Of a stretch of 64,000 bases of DNA, positions 1 through 9,509 are shown one piece after another. Both the position numbers and the translations under genes were made by a program. Positions within the stretch are counted from its first letter, which is position 1. The number at the start of each line of letters is the position of its first letter. Where the stretch lies: NCBI GenBank assembly GCA_039000515.1, contig JBCFYV010001001.1, positions 6,563,033 to 6,627,032 on the forward strand. Direction: 5' to 3'. A model generated the notes under the pieces. The model saw only the letters and a list, made by a program, of their open reading frames with translations. It was not told where the DNA came from and did no database searches. Source of the DNA: Timema cristinae. Lineage: Eukaryota > Arthropoda > Insecta > Phasmatodea > Timematidae.

Positions 1-282
1 TATAAATAGAAAGATAAGTAATCACAAATTATATATAGCAAAATTATATATTTTGTCCAAGCGATTATTTACTATTTTACTATACTTAATAAATTCAATT
101 AAGAACCTGGAAGGGGTATGGCCATAATTAAGGATGTGTTTTAATTCAGTGATGAGCATCACAAGATAACCTAAGCTTAAATTTTTAATACATATTATAT
201 AATCACATAACTAGTAAAATATAAACCTATATTTTAAGGAGTATGGATTTTTTTTCTATTTTGTTTTGTGTTTTATTTACAG
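1..282. other. AT-rich flank, possibly intronic
   Basis: No coding signal is seen here. The last 35 bases are a T-rich pyrimidine run ending in AG at 281-282, which looks like a 3' splice acceptor for the open frame that follows. Confidence 0.3.
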
Positions 283-549
283 TACACAACACATGTCATT
301 AGGATATTGAAAGTGCTAGGTAGGCCGGATCGAAAAAGGGACCTGTGGAGTCAGAGGCCACTATTGGTGTCCAATAACAACCACCAATACACACTAAAGC
401 CCCCCACAGACTGGCATGTCCGGCGCGTGAAAGGTCACATGCCGGACCTGTCACACACCAGAACTGTTGCTTCACTTGTCTACAGACCTAAGGCTGCAAA
501 TGCAGGTCTGACTATGGATGAAGCTACAGTTTCCTATAAGTACTCGTGA
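283..549 (+). CDS. Possible terminal coding exon, product unrecognised
   Basis: An open frame runs from a good splice-acceptor-like site (T-rich tract then AG at 281-282) to a TGA at 547-549. The stretch is visibly richer in G and C than its surroundings. The peptide is basic, with segments such as RPDRKRDLWSQRPLL and DWHVRRVKGHMPDL, and shows no membrane segment or signal peptide. I do not recognise the family. Without the acceptor, an in-frame ATG at 268 gives a 93-residue reading, but that start lies inside the pyrimidine tract and is less likely. A PIF/Harbinger transposase remnant starts only 14 bases downstream, so this could also be part of an element rather than a host exon. An AATAAA at 822-827 is the first plausible poly(A) signal downstream. 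Confidence 0.3.
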   Translation, partial: YTTHVIRILKVLGRPDRKRDLWSQRPLLVSNNNHQYTLKPPTDWHVRRVKGHMPDLSHTRTVASLVYRPKAANAGLTMDEATVSYKYS

Positions 550-562
550 TGAGAGGTTCATA

Positions 563-835
563 ATGAATCGAAAGAGAAAAATGGCAGCTATTATTGTAGC
601 ATTAAGTGAAATTGAGGAAGAAAACAGGAGAAGGAAACGTGTTAGGAGGAGGTTTTGATGTATGCAATGGTATCTTAAAAGGGATCATTTGTCTGAAATG
701 GTACTTTTGAAGGAGTTATGGGAAAACAACCATGAAGATTACATAAGCTATCTTTACATGAATTATGATTGCTTTGACTCCTTGCTTACTCTAGTGAAAC
801 CTCACATTGAAAAGGAAATACAAATAAAATTATAA
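563..835 (+). pseudogene. PIF/Harbinger transposase, N-terminal fragment
   Basis: Reading from the ATG at 563, the frame gives a short acidic/basic head, then RRRF, a TGA at 656-658, and continues in the same frame with QWYLKRDHLSEM, NHEDYISYLYMNYDCFD and LLTLVKPHIEKE before a TAA at 833-835. This is the characteristic start of Harbinger/HARBI1-type transposases (RRxW...W...R, then the yhxFRMs-like helix and LL..V.P.I). The TGA sits exactly where the family has its conserved tryptophan, so a single TGG to TGA change probably killed the frame. The DDE catalytic domain that should follow is absent. Family assignment is by motif memory. The pseudogene status is read directly. Confidence 0.72.
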
Positions 836-1138
836 CAACATTTTAGAAAACATTCTAAAATACTCTTTCGTAAGGAGTCTAAGATATGTTAAAAATAATA
901 TAGACTTAGATAATGCTTGATAATACAGATAAATGAAATGCAACAATTGAATATAATAAAAGATGGTTAATGCGTCACACCAATTTAATTAAAGTCTGAG
1001 CATTAGATAAAACATACAATGATATGAGTATAAAAGTTAAGCAAATAGAGTGTTGTTATATAAACGGTTGGCATATTTGACAATAAAACGTAAGTCAGGA
1101 GAATGATAAAATTGATGTACACAATAACACAATAAGTT
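836..1138. other. Unannotated AT-rich spacer
   Basis: Only short open frames are present. I see no repeat shared with the rest of the window and no terminal inverted repeat for the Harbinger fragment. Confidence 0.4.
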
Positions 1139-1625
1139 CTAAGTAACAATCGATCTGCCACTGAAGAAACTATGTTGTCTGGAGGGATGTAAAATGTTTG
1201 ACGTAAAATAAATCTTTGGATATACTATTGACTCAAATAAGTTACTGACTGTACAAAGTAAGGAAATGTGCCTATGGTTTCTTACGTTAGTCCAGTCACC
1301 CTGTTTATGTATTGGGACAACATTAGCGATTTTCCAATGGTTTGGAAAAATACCAAATATCAGTAAAAGATTAAAAATAATGTGGAGGGGATAAACAAGA
1401 AAGGTTGTACTATTTTTTATAAACAAGAAGGGGTTTTTCATCAGGTCCATGACTTTTGTTAGTATATTAATTTTTCTTAAGGCACTAAGAATTTCACTAG
1501 GTGATCAAGTAGAAAGAATATCACAGAAACTGTTAAAGATCTGATTGTTAAGTTTTTGATTGTCGGGTTTGGTGAGCACAGAATGAAAATAATGTGCATA
1601 AAGGTTACTGATGATTGTTTAGTTA
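1139..1625 (-). pseudogene. Jockey-like non-LTR retrotransposon reverse transcriptase fragment
   Basis: Read on the minus strand from about 1625, the translation gives NLYAHYFHSVLT, a stop, SPSEILSALRKIN, and then an open stretch ending at 1139. That stretch contains IFNLLLIFGIFPNHWKIAN, VVPIHKQGD, a degenerate NyRPISLL (RNHRHISLL), SNLFESIVY and HSFFSGRSIVT. This order (YF.SVF, sPxEi...l, F P..WK.a.V.PI.K.GD, N.RPISLL, FE.i, QhGF..gRS) is typical of the N-terminal half of Jockey/CR1-group reverse transcriptases. The loop that normally reads KssGpDgi is eroded, and motifs A to E, including the YADD active site, are missing. The fragment is 5'-truncated, has lost its 3' end and carries several stops. 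It is not the same family as the larger LINE at 5640-7985. Confidence 0.72.
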
Positions 1626-1707
1626 ATTATTGATAATAATTCCTCATAACCATTGATTTAAGAATATACATTTTATTTCTAAGTGCCCATCCAAAAAGGT
1701 TTACAAT

Positions 1708-1930
1708 TGGAATGTTCAGTGATTGAACCTTAAATTTAATACCTTGAAGAGTGCTGTGATATCTGTATTCCATGACATGGTATAACATATGTTGATGATC
1801 ATTGTGTTTGGGAGCAGTGAACTAGGAAGTTGTGTTTAAATGTAATGATTTATTGATGTCATGTAAAATAAATAGTATACAGACTATGCTAAGAGAACCA
1901 ATAAAACTAAACTAATTTAGAAACATTACA
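1708..1930 (+). repeat. 5' LTR of the Gypsy element
   Basis: This repeat matches 4630-4850 along its full length, with about 15 substitutions and two small gaps by eye (near 7% divergence). It begins TG and ends CA. An AATAAA-type poly(A) signal is visible at 1867-1872. The outer boundary is fixed by the ACAAT target duplication rather than by the first TG inside the repeat. Confidence 0.92.
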
Positions 1931-1931
1931 T

Positions 1932-1951
1932 TGGGGACGAGGATGGGACTC
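1932..1951 (+). other. Primer binding site, tRNA-Ser(GCU)-like
   Basis: The 20 bases starting one nucleotide after the LTR read TGGGGACGAGGATGGGACTC. They are complementary, with about two mismatches, to the 3' end of animal tRNA-Ser(GCU) including its CCA. This is where the minus-strand DNA primer would anneal. The tRNA identity comes from remembered tRNA sequence. Confidence 0.75.
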
Positions 1952-1984
1952 AATTAACTTAGTTCGTTAAAATAAATGTTGGCC

Positions 1985-2285
1985 ATGGCTGGTTATATTG
2001 GGCATCTTAAGGAATTTAATCCTACTGAGGACGACGGGGATATTTTCAAGAGGAAGTTGGTGAAATATTTAGTTTTTTTAACCTCAATCACTCTGATGCT
2101 GAGAGGTTACCATTCAGTATTGAGGTTACACTATATGATGTTCAAATGATTGAACAGCTAAACACTGGGGCTACCTGCAGTGCTATGTCAGAAAGGTTAT
2201 ACAAGAAACATTTTCAGGATCTACAAATTATAAAGACAAATGAGATAGTTAAATTTTACACTGAAGACCTGCAAATAATTACATT
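1985..2285 (+). pseudogene. Gag N-terminus fused to protease remnant
   Basis: The ATG at 1985 opens MAGYIGHLKEFNP, the kind of start seen in Gypsy gag proteins of invertebrates. After about 35 codons and a frameshift, the text moves straight into a protease-like stretch containing QLNTGATCSAMSE. Retroviral-type proteases have D-S/T-G-A at this point. Here the catalytic aspartate codon has become AAC (asparagine, 2161-2163). The remainder of gag, including any capsid and zinc-knuckle region, is missing, so a large deletion joined the two parts. Further stops follow before the reverse transcriptase. Confidence 0.75.
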
Positions 2286-2335
2286 AGGCTGATGTTCACT
2301 TCCAGTTGCTTTTAAAGGGCAGGTAAAACAGATTT

Positions 2336-3882
2336 CCAGGTAATACTTAATGGGGGCCCTCTTATCTTAGCGAGAGATTTCATACATGTCTTTGGTTCCA
2401 AGTTCAGTCAAGTGATGCCAAGTGTTGACCTCAAAAATAAAATGATTCAGATGTACCCATAGGTTTTTACCGACAGATTGGGCATCTTTAATAAGGCAAA
2501 AATGTCCCTCAAGTTGAAGCCAGGGGTAGAACCAAAGTTTTTCAAACCAAGAAACAATCCATTTGCTTTAAAACCTAAAGTAAAGATAGAACTTAAGAGG
2601 CTTCAAGATGCAGGTGTTATATCTCCAATTAAATGAAGTAAATGGGGAACACCAATAGTGCCTCTAGTGAAGCCTGATGGTTCTGTTAGATTATGTGGTG
2701 ACTATAAAGTAACACTTAACCCATATTTAGAAGTACAGGCATCCCCTACATCATGTAAATGATATATTTTACTCAATGCAAGGGTCTACTACTTTTACCA
2801 AAATCGAGCTCAAAAATGCCTTTCAACAGATGTAATTAACTGAGGACTCCAAAGAACTAGTACCCATAAAGGTCTATTTTGTTATAATAGATGCCCTTTT
2901 GGTATTTCTCCAACGCCTTCAAGAGTTTCAGCATAACATGGAAACTGCTGTAGCAGGAATTGAATGATTAGTGGTTTGGCAAGATGACATTGTATTAGGG
3001 GTTCATACAATAGAGGAACATAATTAAAGGTTGAATATGGTAATGTCCAGGCTCAGGGAATGTGGATTGACTGCTAATATAACCAAGTGTGTGTTTCAAC
3101 AATCAGAAATAAAATTTTTATGCTACATAGTTGAGAAAGATGGAATGAAATTAGACCAAAATCTGGTCAAACCAGTACTAGAGGCTGAAGCACCAAAATC
3201 AATCAGTGAATTAAAGTCATTTCTAGGTATGGTAGAATATTACAGGAGATTCTTGAAGGGGGCTTCTGTCATCTTAAATCCTTTATATGAACTGCTTAAA
3301 AAGGGGGTTCCATGGAAGTGGACCTGGGAATGTAATCATGTGTTTAATCAAATTAAAAGTGCACTCACCTCAGCCCCTGTTTTGGATCACTATAATCCGG
3401 ATCTAGAGCTGATATTGTCTACTGATGCAAGTCCTAGGAGCATCTCAGCAGTACTTAGCCAAAAGACCAAGGAAGGGGCTATACGCCCTGTCACATTTGC
3501 AACTAGAGTCTCGACACAAACAGAGAAGAATTATCCCCAGATCCACAAGGAGGCCTTGGTCTTAGTTTATGGAGTACTTAAGTTATCACAGTATCTTTAT
3601 ATGAGAAAGTTTATTTTGGAGACAGACCATAAACCACTCACTACAATCATTGGCCCCAAGCGGGGAATTCGAGTCTTATCAGCAAATCAATTGCAAAGCT
3701 TTGCAGCAATTTTGTCAAGTTTCAACTATGAGATCAGATATGTTCCCTCAAGGAAAAATTGTGCTGATTATTTGTCTCGAAGCATCAGTAAGGGTGATCC
3801 ACCACAAGATATAATGAAATTCGTTAACTATGCAGAAAACCATGAATTTTTGAATAAAAACTGGTTGTTAAGGATAGTGTAA
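2336..3882 (+). pseudogene. Gypsy reverse transcriptase and RNase H
   Basis: The region begins with a broken protease-RT linker (GRDW-like text near 2370). It continues with PGVEPKFFKPRNNPFALK, the conserved lead-in to Gypsy RT, then [22 protein letters not shown]. The polymerase motif that should read YxDD is WQDD at 2977-2988. From 3031 to 3882 the frame is uninterrupted for 283 residues. It covers the RT thumb (FLCYIVEKDGMK, SFLGMVEYYRRFLK), the connection domain and RNase H (STDASP, KEALVLVYGVLK, ETDHKPL, NCADYLSR). The RNase H acidic residues look intact. Upstream parts carry stops, for example the TGA after ISPIK at about 2635, so the whole is inactive. The long open RNase H half is just the least damaged part. 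Confidence 0.9.
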
Positions 3883-3989
3883 AAGATAAAATCTTAAGTG
3901 ATAAAGTTTATTCAAATAGGGTGGCTTAAATTGTTGGATAGGCAGCTTAAATCATTTGTCAGTATCTAGTGAATTATATATAAACAGGA

Positions 3990-4629
3990 CTGCCTTTTCC
4001 GAGGACACGGAATGGTAATTCCTTTAGCTCTACGAAATAAGGTCTTGGAAGAAATGCAAAAGCCCCATTTTGGAATAGTTAAAACCAAACTTATGGCCAA
4101 AAATTACTTTTGGTGGCCAGGGCTTGGCAAAGAAAGTGATAATTTGGTTTAAGGCTGTGGTCATGCAAGAAAGTACAAGGTTCCCCTGACAGGTGTGAGC
4201 TTATTCCATGGCCACGGCCAGAAAAATCTTGGAGCCGTATACACTTGGATTTTTTTGGGGCCATAAATGAGCCAAATGACTGTGGTGTTACCTTGTATCA
4301 GTCAGAATATATCATCCCCCAAGGAGTCCCGTTGGGTCATGCCATAACCGCCTGATTCTCCTATTCATAGGAGGGATACGACATCGGAACAGAGGATCAC
4401 TCGGTATTGCCCACACCCAGCCCCGTTATTGGTGATGGGTCGAGTCAAGACATGCAGGGGGAATCCTCAGGGACATTAGGAGGTAAACAGCAGTCAAATC
4501 TAGAAGACAGGGAGGATACAGGAGCAAGACAACAGGAGGCTGCCGAAGAAAAACAACGTGGGACCATTCGACCACCCAAAATGGCTCACATACTCACCAT
4601 TCTAAGGGAAGACAGGAAGGGGGAGATAT
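3990..4629 (+). pseudogene. Gypsy integrase remnants and pol C-terminus
   Basis: The stretch RGHGMVIPLALRNKVLEE, PHFGIVKTKLMAKNYFWWPG and a following CGHARKYK-like segment form the integrase zinc-binding domain (HHCC type), interrupted by a stop. Then comes text like WPWPEKSW and HLDFFGAINE, the beginning of the catalytic core with its first aspartate. After that, similarity ends abruptly near 4280. The frame at 4407-4629 is a hydrophilic, Q/E-rich tail ending in a RPPKWLTY-like motif when read one base off, the usual C-terminus of Gypsy pol. Most of the DDE core is therefore deleted. Confidence 0.75.
4611..4629 (+). other. Polypurine tract
   Basis: A purine-rich run, gacaggaagggggagatat, lies directly against the 3' LTR. 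It is where second-strand synthesis would be primed. Position and composition support this. Confidence 0.7.
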
Positions 4630-4850
4630 TGGAATGTTCAATGATTGGACCTAAACTTTAATACCTTGAATAGTGATGTGATATCTGTAATCCATGACAT
4701 GGTAAAACATATGATGATCATTGTGTTTGGCAGCAGTAAACTAGGAAGTTGTGTTTAAATGTAATGATTTATTGATGTCATGTAAAATAAATAGTATAGC
4801 AGACAATGCTAAGAGAAAATATAAAACTAAACTAATTTAGAAACATCACA
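4630..4850 (+). repeat. 3' LTR of the Gypsy element
   Basis: Partner of 1708-1930, with the same TG...CA ends. It has lost three bases (one TTG/ATG unit) and gained one base relative to the 5' copy. It is followed immediately by the ACAAT duplication. Confidence 0.92.
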
Positions 4851-4855
4851 ACAAT

Positions 4856-5639
4856 GAAAACCATTATTATCAGAAAAATTAGGCCTATCTACGTGGAATG
4901 TACAGCATTGGACTATAGGCCTGCTTCAATACCTCGTGGAGAATTAAACTGGCAGGCGTTACAGGTAAAACTCACTAAAGGCCATTTTACCAAGATAATA
5001 CCTCTAATTCAACATATAGAGCATGATAAAGAAATTAGCACCAATCAGTGTTCAATGCACTTGTAGCTATTATCTACTTTAAAATACAACCATCATTATG
5101 TTGAGACAATGTTTCTTACTGGTAGAATGGTTAAAAATTATACCATTAATAATTAATATACAAACCAGGTCTATTTATTAGCAGAATAATATCATATTAT
5201 AAACTCAAAAAAGTAAAGAATTATCATACAAATACCAGGATTAATTTAGTTTCAATCAGTTTTGAATTTAATTTATATTAATATTACGAACATAGAACAA
5301 AATAAAATTATACGTTTAACCAACATGGATTAAATAACAAAAACAGCCAAGATCTAAGATATGAGGGTCTGACAAATCTTTAGTTAAAACCAGACATTGA
5401 CTCCGTAGAGCGCTAGTATCACTCTATATTTTGTAAAATTGTTTGCGGTTTTTAGTTTATGATTTTACGTACCTATTATCATAGGTGGAAATAAGATTAT
5501 AAAAAAATTAACATTATTAGTGAAATTAAATGTAATTATTGTTTGCTCATTGTAAAAGTACATTTAAATTTACTTGATAATATTTTTATAAAAATAATCT
5601 CTATACACATTTACTAATATTTAAAATTTCATTCGTTTT
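4856..5639. other. Spacer with one unrecognised 70-codon frame
   Basis: A + strand frame from 4854 to 5066 encodes a basic peptide containing ALDYRPASIPRGELNW and GHFTKIIPLIQHI. It has a coding-like look but matches no family I know. It could be the flank of an older element that the Gypsy copy entered. From 5067 to 5639 the DNA is AT-rich with nothing recognisable. Confidence 0.25.
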
Positions 5640-6160
5640 TTTCCCCTCACTCTTTGTTCAAGATCTTTTCAATTACTATTACCTACAAATAATAATGGTG
5701 AAAGGGCACTTCTCTGTTTCACTCAATTTTTTATTTGAAATCAATCTGTCTTCCCACTTTCCGTCATAATACAACTCTTTTTATGCTCATACATGTTTTT
5801 CACTCTCGTTACAACTCCTCGCCCACCTTCAACGCTTTCCAAACTACATTAATATCCACGCTATCATTATTATGCCTTCTCCACATCCGAGAATACCATT
5901 ACCAAGTATTTCTCATAATTATGCATCTTTCCATCAACTGTCGTATGGTAAAGATTAAGTCTATTGTAGCCCTATGTTACTCAATCCATGCTGTTCCTCT
6001 CTATCTTCCTTTAATTTTATTTCTTATTCCAGTATTCTCTCATATATTTTTGTACAGTATCACATCAGTGAGATTCCCCTATAATTTTTACACCTCTACC
6101 GTCTCCTTTCTTGAAAATAGGTATTATAATTCCTTTTCCCAATATTCTGGTACCTTGTTT
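5640..6160 (-). pseudogene. LINE reverse transcriptase, N-terminal half
   Basis: Minus-strand text shows KGIIIPIFKKGDGRGVK, a degenerate nyRGIsL, IFTIRQLMERC, an LDLEKAYD-like motif A (eroded), VVWKALKVGEE and KQRSALSPLLF. The last is motif B (normally kQGsvLSPlLF). Motif C (YADD) should follow about 30 residues on but is not found, consistent with truncation near 5640. Together with the endonuclease this places the element in an EN-bearing LINE clade. The exact clade is not resolved. Confidence 0.8.
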
Positions 6161-6944
6161 TCCTTCCAAACTATTCTCATAATTCTGTTTAACCATTGTA
6201 TACCTACTTCACCTGCTGCTATTATTATTTACACAATACATTCATGTACACCCAGCGCTTTTAATTGTTTTGTCCTCTTTAATGCGTCCTCCACCTCTTT
6301 CCATGTTGGGTATCCTTACTTCTCTCCTGCTAATTCTTCCTACTCTTCTGTTTCACTCTCATCCCTTTCCTCTTCCGGGTTAAACATTTTCTCTATATCA
6401 TCTCGTTCATAGTTCCTTTTCTTCCTCTCCTATCTTCAACGTTCTTCCGTCTTCATCTAACATTCTAGCTTCTTGTCCTCTATCTTTCTGTTTCTTACTT
6501 CTCTATGTAACACCTTAATTTCTTCCACGTCCCGTTCCAGCCTTTCTGTCTATTTTTGCATCCGATCCTTCCTGGCTTCCTGTACAACCCACTTTGCTAA
6601 TGTCTTCTTCACCTATATTCTTTCTTCCTTTGTTTACTCATTCCTATTCTTAAACTTCTTTCTGAATGGTTTCTTCTTCTCCACTCCTTCCTTTACCCTG
6701 TTGTTCCATCAGGGTGTCTCCTTCCACTTTCTCATACTTGTACTCCCACATACCTTCTCTGCAGCTCCCGCCAAATTGTTACTAAACATTTGTCATTTAA
6801 CCTATATACACTTTGCATCTCATCTTTGGGTATTAAACTTCTTGCCTTTCTTAGGTACATTTCTCTTTCCTCTTCATTTTTTCTAGCCACCACACCTTTA
6901 TTCTTCTTTCTTGTCTTACTACCTTTCTCATACACTCCCATCCC

Positions 6945-7620
6945 TTTATGTCTGCCACAAGCAACCTGTGGTCACTATCTAAGGACACACTTGTTATTAC
7001 CTTGATGTTTACGGTCTGCCATTTCATTTATTTATCCATGATGAAGTAGTCTATCACAGACGGTTGCTCCCCATTCCAATCTTATGACTTTCTATTTCCT
7101 TTTTATACCAACTGTTTGCCGTTTTAATTTTATTTCTTGCACATAGCTCCAATAGCTTCCCGAACACTTACTGAAACCCTACTCTCTTCCTTCTTTTGCA
7201 TTCAGATCCCACATAACCATATGACACGTTTCCCATATGCCTTTATAGGTATTCCTAAAACTTATATTTTTCTTTAGTTGAGCACCCCACTTGTGGGGCA
7301 TACACTTAAATCACCCCAACCTCTTTTCTTGTCTATTTGTTGTAATATTTATTATTATATCATTCATCCCTACTACTTCCGCCTGCAGCACATATCTCAC
7401 TACAAAGCCTACTCCATTCCTCCTACCTTCATAATTTTCCATCCAATGCAGAATGAAGAAATTCCTTACTTCCCTTTTGGCGCTCCCTCTTCACTTGGTA
7501 TCACTCAGGCCCAGGATGCCCACTCGTCTCTCATTCATCATATCTCCAATCTCTTCCACTCAGTGTTCTAATGTTCGTCGTCCCTATTCATAGCTGTTTG
7601 TTTACAATTCTTCCAATCCG
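6945..7620 (-). pseudogene. LINE endonuclease domain
   Basis: In minus-strand order the motifs are a degenerate rIGTwNiRTL (IGTTNIRTLSG, near 7580), RRVGILGLSDTK, a following RGS/K segment, RRNGVGFVVRYVL, VYAPQVGCS (near 7285), SVIDYFIMDK and finally VSLDSDHRLLVAD (near 6960). These are the landmark segments of apurinic/apyrimidinic-like LINE endonucleases: N/R near the start, LGLSETK with its catalytic E (here D), the YAP loop, and the C-terminal SDH. The frame changes several times between motifs. The domain nicks target DNA in active elements; this copy cannot be translated. Confidence 0.82.
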
Positions 7621-7985
7621 GCATTTTACTTTGTCTTCTCGATTATGGGCTTGTTTCGGCCACCGGTTTAGTAAGCCTGTCGTGACCTACACCTGAGTAG
7701 AAGGGCTGCCGCTTATAGGTCCTCAGATATACCTCATCTTGGTGGGAACCTTCCCTAACTAAGGCGATGGGTGCTGATGACTTAGCTCGTCACCAACCCT
7801 CCCACTCCCAACTGAGAGCCAACTGGCCAAGTTGTTGATTTTGGCCCTGACCAGTATCCTGTCTCTCGTTTGCATTTGATCTGGTTTCCGCTAGGTTCAA
7901 CCCAACCTCCACCAGGTTACTCATATCTTGGGGGTGAGATTAGGATTCAGTAGGAGAGGCTTCGCGGAACCCACTATGTAGAATC

Positions 7986-8632
7986 CAAGTATTACAATTC
8001 ACTACACCATTAGTACCCCTATGAAAACCATCATGTATGTAATAGAGCGCCTAGCAGGTGGACTGAACAATATTTTCTATTATCATATACCTGTGATGGT
8101 AGGCCAGAGTGTGTCTATCCTGACCATGTGTATAGTGTTTTTAATTAAATGTTGTTCCACTCATCCTCATGCTCATTCCTAGCACACTAGCGTTATTAAA
8201 TGTGGATAGTCCGGCCATTATACTACTAAAGCCACATGGCCGACTTACTGACAATGTTTACCCACTTCTAGATAAGCTAGAAATTTGGCAAACTTATAGC
8301 TTTTAGCCTGTAAACGACGGGAAAATTTAAAGTGGGCGCGGACCTTTTTTTTTTTTGGATGTCTCTTGTGGCTAAACGGTAAGAGCTATCAAAAAACGGT
8401 TCTAGAATTATATTTTATCTTTCCATGACCTGTGACTTTAGTGAAACATATACTATTATTTGGTGGTACGCTAGTGTTCAAGTTCTGGATATGGGGGCGA
8501 GGGGTCTTTGTGTGGGTTTAAAATGACCACTACAATCGCTCTTGTAGTCGAGCATGTCGGCATATCTGTGCAAAAATGTCTTATTCCAGGTGAGCACCAT
8601 GAGCTGTGAGTCAAGCTATTTAAAAACCAGAT
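7986..8632. other. Unannotated spacer
   Basis: Mixed composition with a T12 run near 8346. No coding or repeat match to the rest of the window was found. Confidence 0.3.
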
Positions 8633-8800
8633 CTCAGCTCTATTGGTAGCATGTCTGCCTACTTAACTAAGAGTACCGGGTTTGATTCCCGGCATGGCCG
8701 AAAATTTATCATTGATGAAAATATGGGTTTACCCTTTCACATTGATAAATTAACGGCTGGGGACTGTATGTTGTGCCTGTCCTAAGTCAGCCAGTAGTGG
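8633..8800 (+). mobile_element. SINE-A, tRNA-headed
   Basis: The head reads like a tRNA gene promoter: an A-box-like TCAGCTCTATTGGTAGCATG at 8633 and a B box GGGTTTGATTCCCGG at 8678-8692. Downstream is a non-tRNA body (GGCATGGCC, then GGCTGGGGACTG and TTGTGCCTGTCCTA). The same head and body occur in reverse at 21645-21802, so this is a dispersed family and not a tRNA gene. Confidence 0.75.
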
Positions 8801-9174
8801 AAAAATGAGACTTGTAAAAACTAACCCAGGCCACAGGCTGGAAACTGTAATGAATGCAAAAATCAAATATTATCCAAGTTCATAACTAATCCACCATTGA
8901 TTACAATTCTAGCATAGTTAGATGTAAATAGATACAAACTTTTATGTCTATTAGTAAATATTTAGTTGAACCTGAATAAAAGTAAAAATTAATATTAAAA
9001 CAATATTTAACAAAACATTTATTAGAATAGGTTTGTTGAGTAAAAAGATTTTTCCAAAATGTTGATTCCCATTAATGGAAATAAAAGTGTTGTGAGCTAT
9101 CTCTAAATTTATTTATAGATTCTTAAATAGTGAGGAATTTAGATTTTTTTTTAAAACTGCATATTCCATCTATT

Positions 9175-9332
9175 TGACCAGCTCTGTGGTCTAATAGTCA
9201 AGAGTTTCTGGCTACAGATCCCAAAGTCCTGGGTTCAATTCCTGACACACTCAGAATTTTTCTGTGCAGTGGCTCTGGAACAGGGTCAACTGTCCTGTGA
9301 GGTCAAAATATGAACTACTTGAATAAATAGGT
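9175..9332 (+). mobile_element. SINE-B, tRNA-headed
   Basis: It starts GACCAGCTCTGTGGTCTAA and carries a B-box-like GGGTTCAATTCCTG. The body includes GGAACAGGGTCAACTGTCCT and ends ATGAACTACTTGAATAAATAG. The reverse-oriented partner at 24890-25080 shares both head and body. Confidence 0.72.
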
Positions 9333-9509
9333 TATGTCTACAGTCTAGAACACTGAAATTAGTGGGAGGGTTGTTTATACAGACACCATCAATCTGGACA
9401 GCAGTTACAGTAACGCTATCCAAAGATAGATGCTAGTACTAGCAAGTTTTAGGAGTCAATTGTATCAAGTTACACACAGCTGGGCGGTCATGCTGATTTT
9501 TCACATCTG

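Larger units (their letters stand above)
1703..4855 (+). mobile_element. Ty3/Gypsy LTR retrotransposon, internally deleted
   Basis: Two near-identical terminal repeats (1708-1930 and 4630-4850) begin TGGAATGTTC and end in CA. They are flanked by a perfect 5-bp target duplication, ACAAT, at 1703-1707 and 4851-4855. A tRNA-like primer site follows the left LTR and a purine-rich tract precedes the right one. Inside, in correct Gypsy order, lie remnants of gag, aspartic protease, reverse transcriptase, RNase H and integrase, with many stops and frameshifts. The element spans 3143 bp between LTR outer edges, well short of the usual 4.5 to 7 kb. Gag is mostly missing, joined almost directly to protease, and most of the integrase core is missing. 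It is not capable of movement. Confidence 0.93.
5640..7985 (-). mobile_element. Non-LTR retrotransposon (LINE) with AP-type endonuclease and RT, 3'-truncated
   Basis: Read on the minus strand from about 7985, there is a GC-richer leader (7985-7621), then an endonuclease domain (7620-6945), a basic linker (6945-6160) and the first half of a reverse transcriptase (6160-5640). Many stops and frameshifts are present. Similarity ends after RT motif B near 5640, so the YADD motif, thumb and 3' UTR are missing. The leader contains the sequence gttggtgacgagctaagtca (around 7790). The + strand complement is strongly pyrimidine-rich, which gives long but meaningless + strand open frames. Confidence 0.82.

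Noticed and set aside
5735..7571. Long + strand open frames that look like hydrophobic multi-pass membrane proteins (225, 137, 71 and 97 codons)
   Set aside because: They are the pyrimidine-rich complement of the purine-rich minus-strand LINE, whose endonuclease and RT motifs are readable in the other direction.
8633..8710. Candidate tRNA gene with A and B boxes
   Set aside because: It does not fold as a complete tRNA, and the same head with a non-tRNA body recurs in reverse at 21645-21802, so it is a SINE head.
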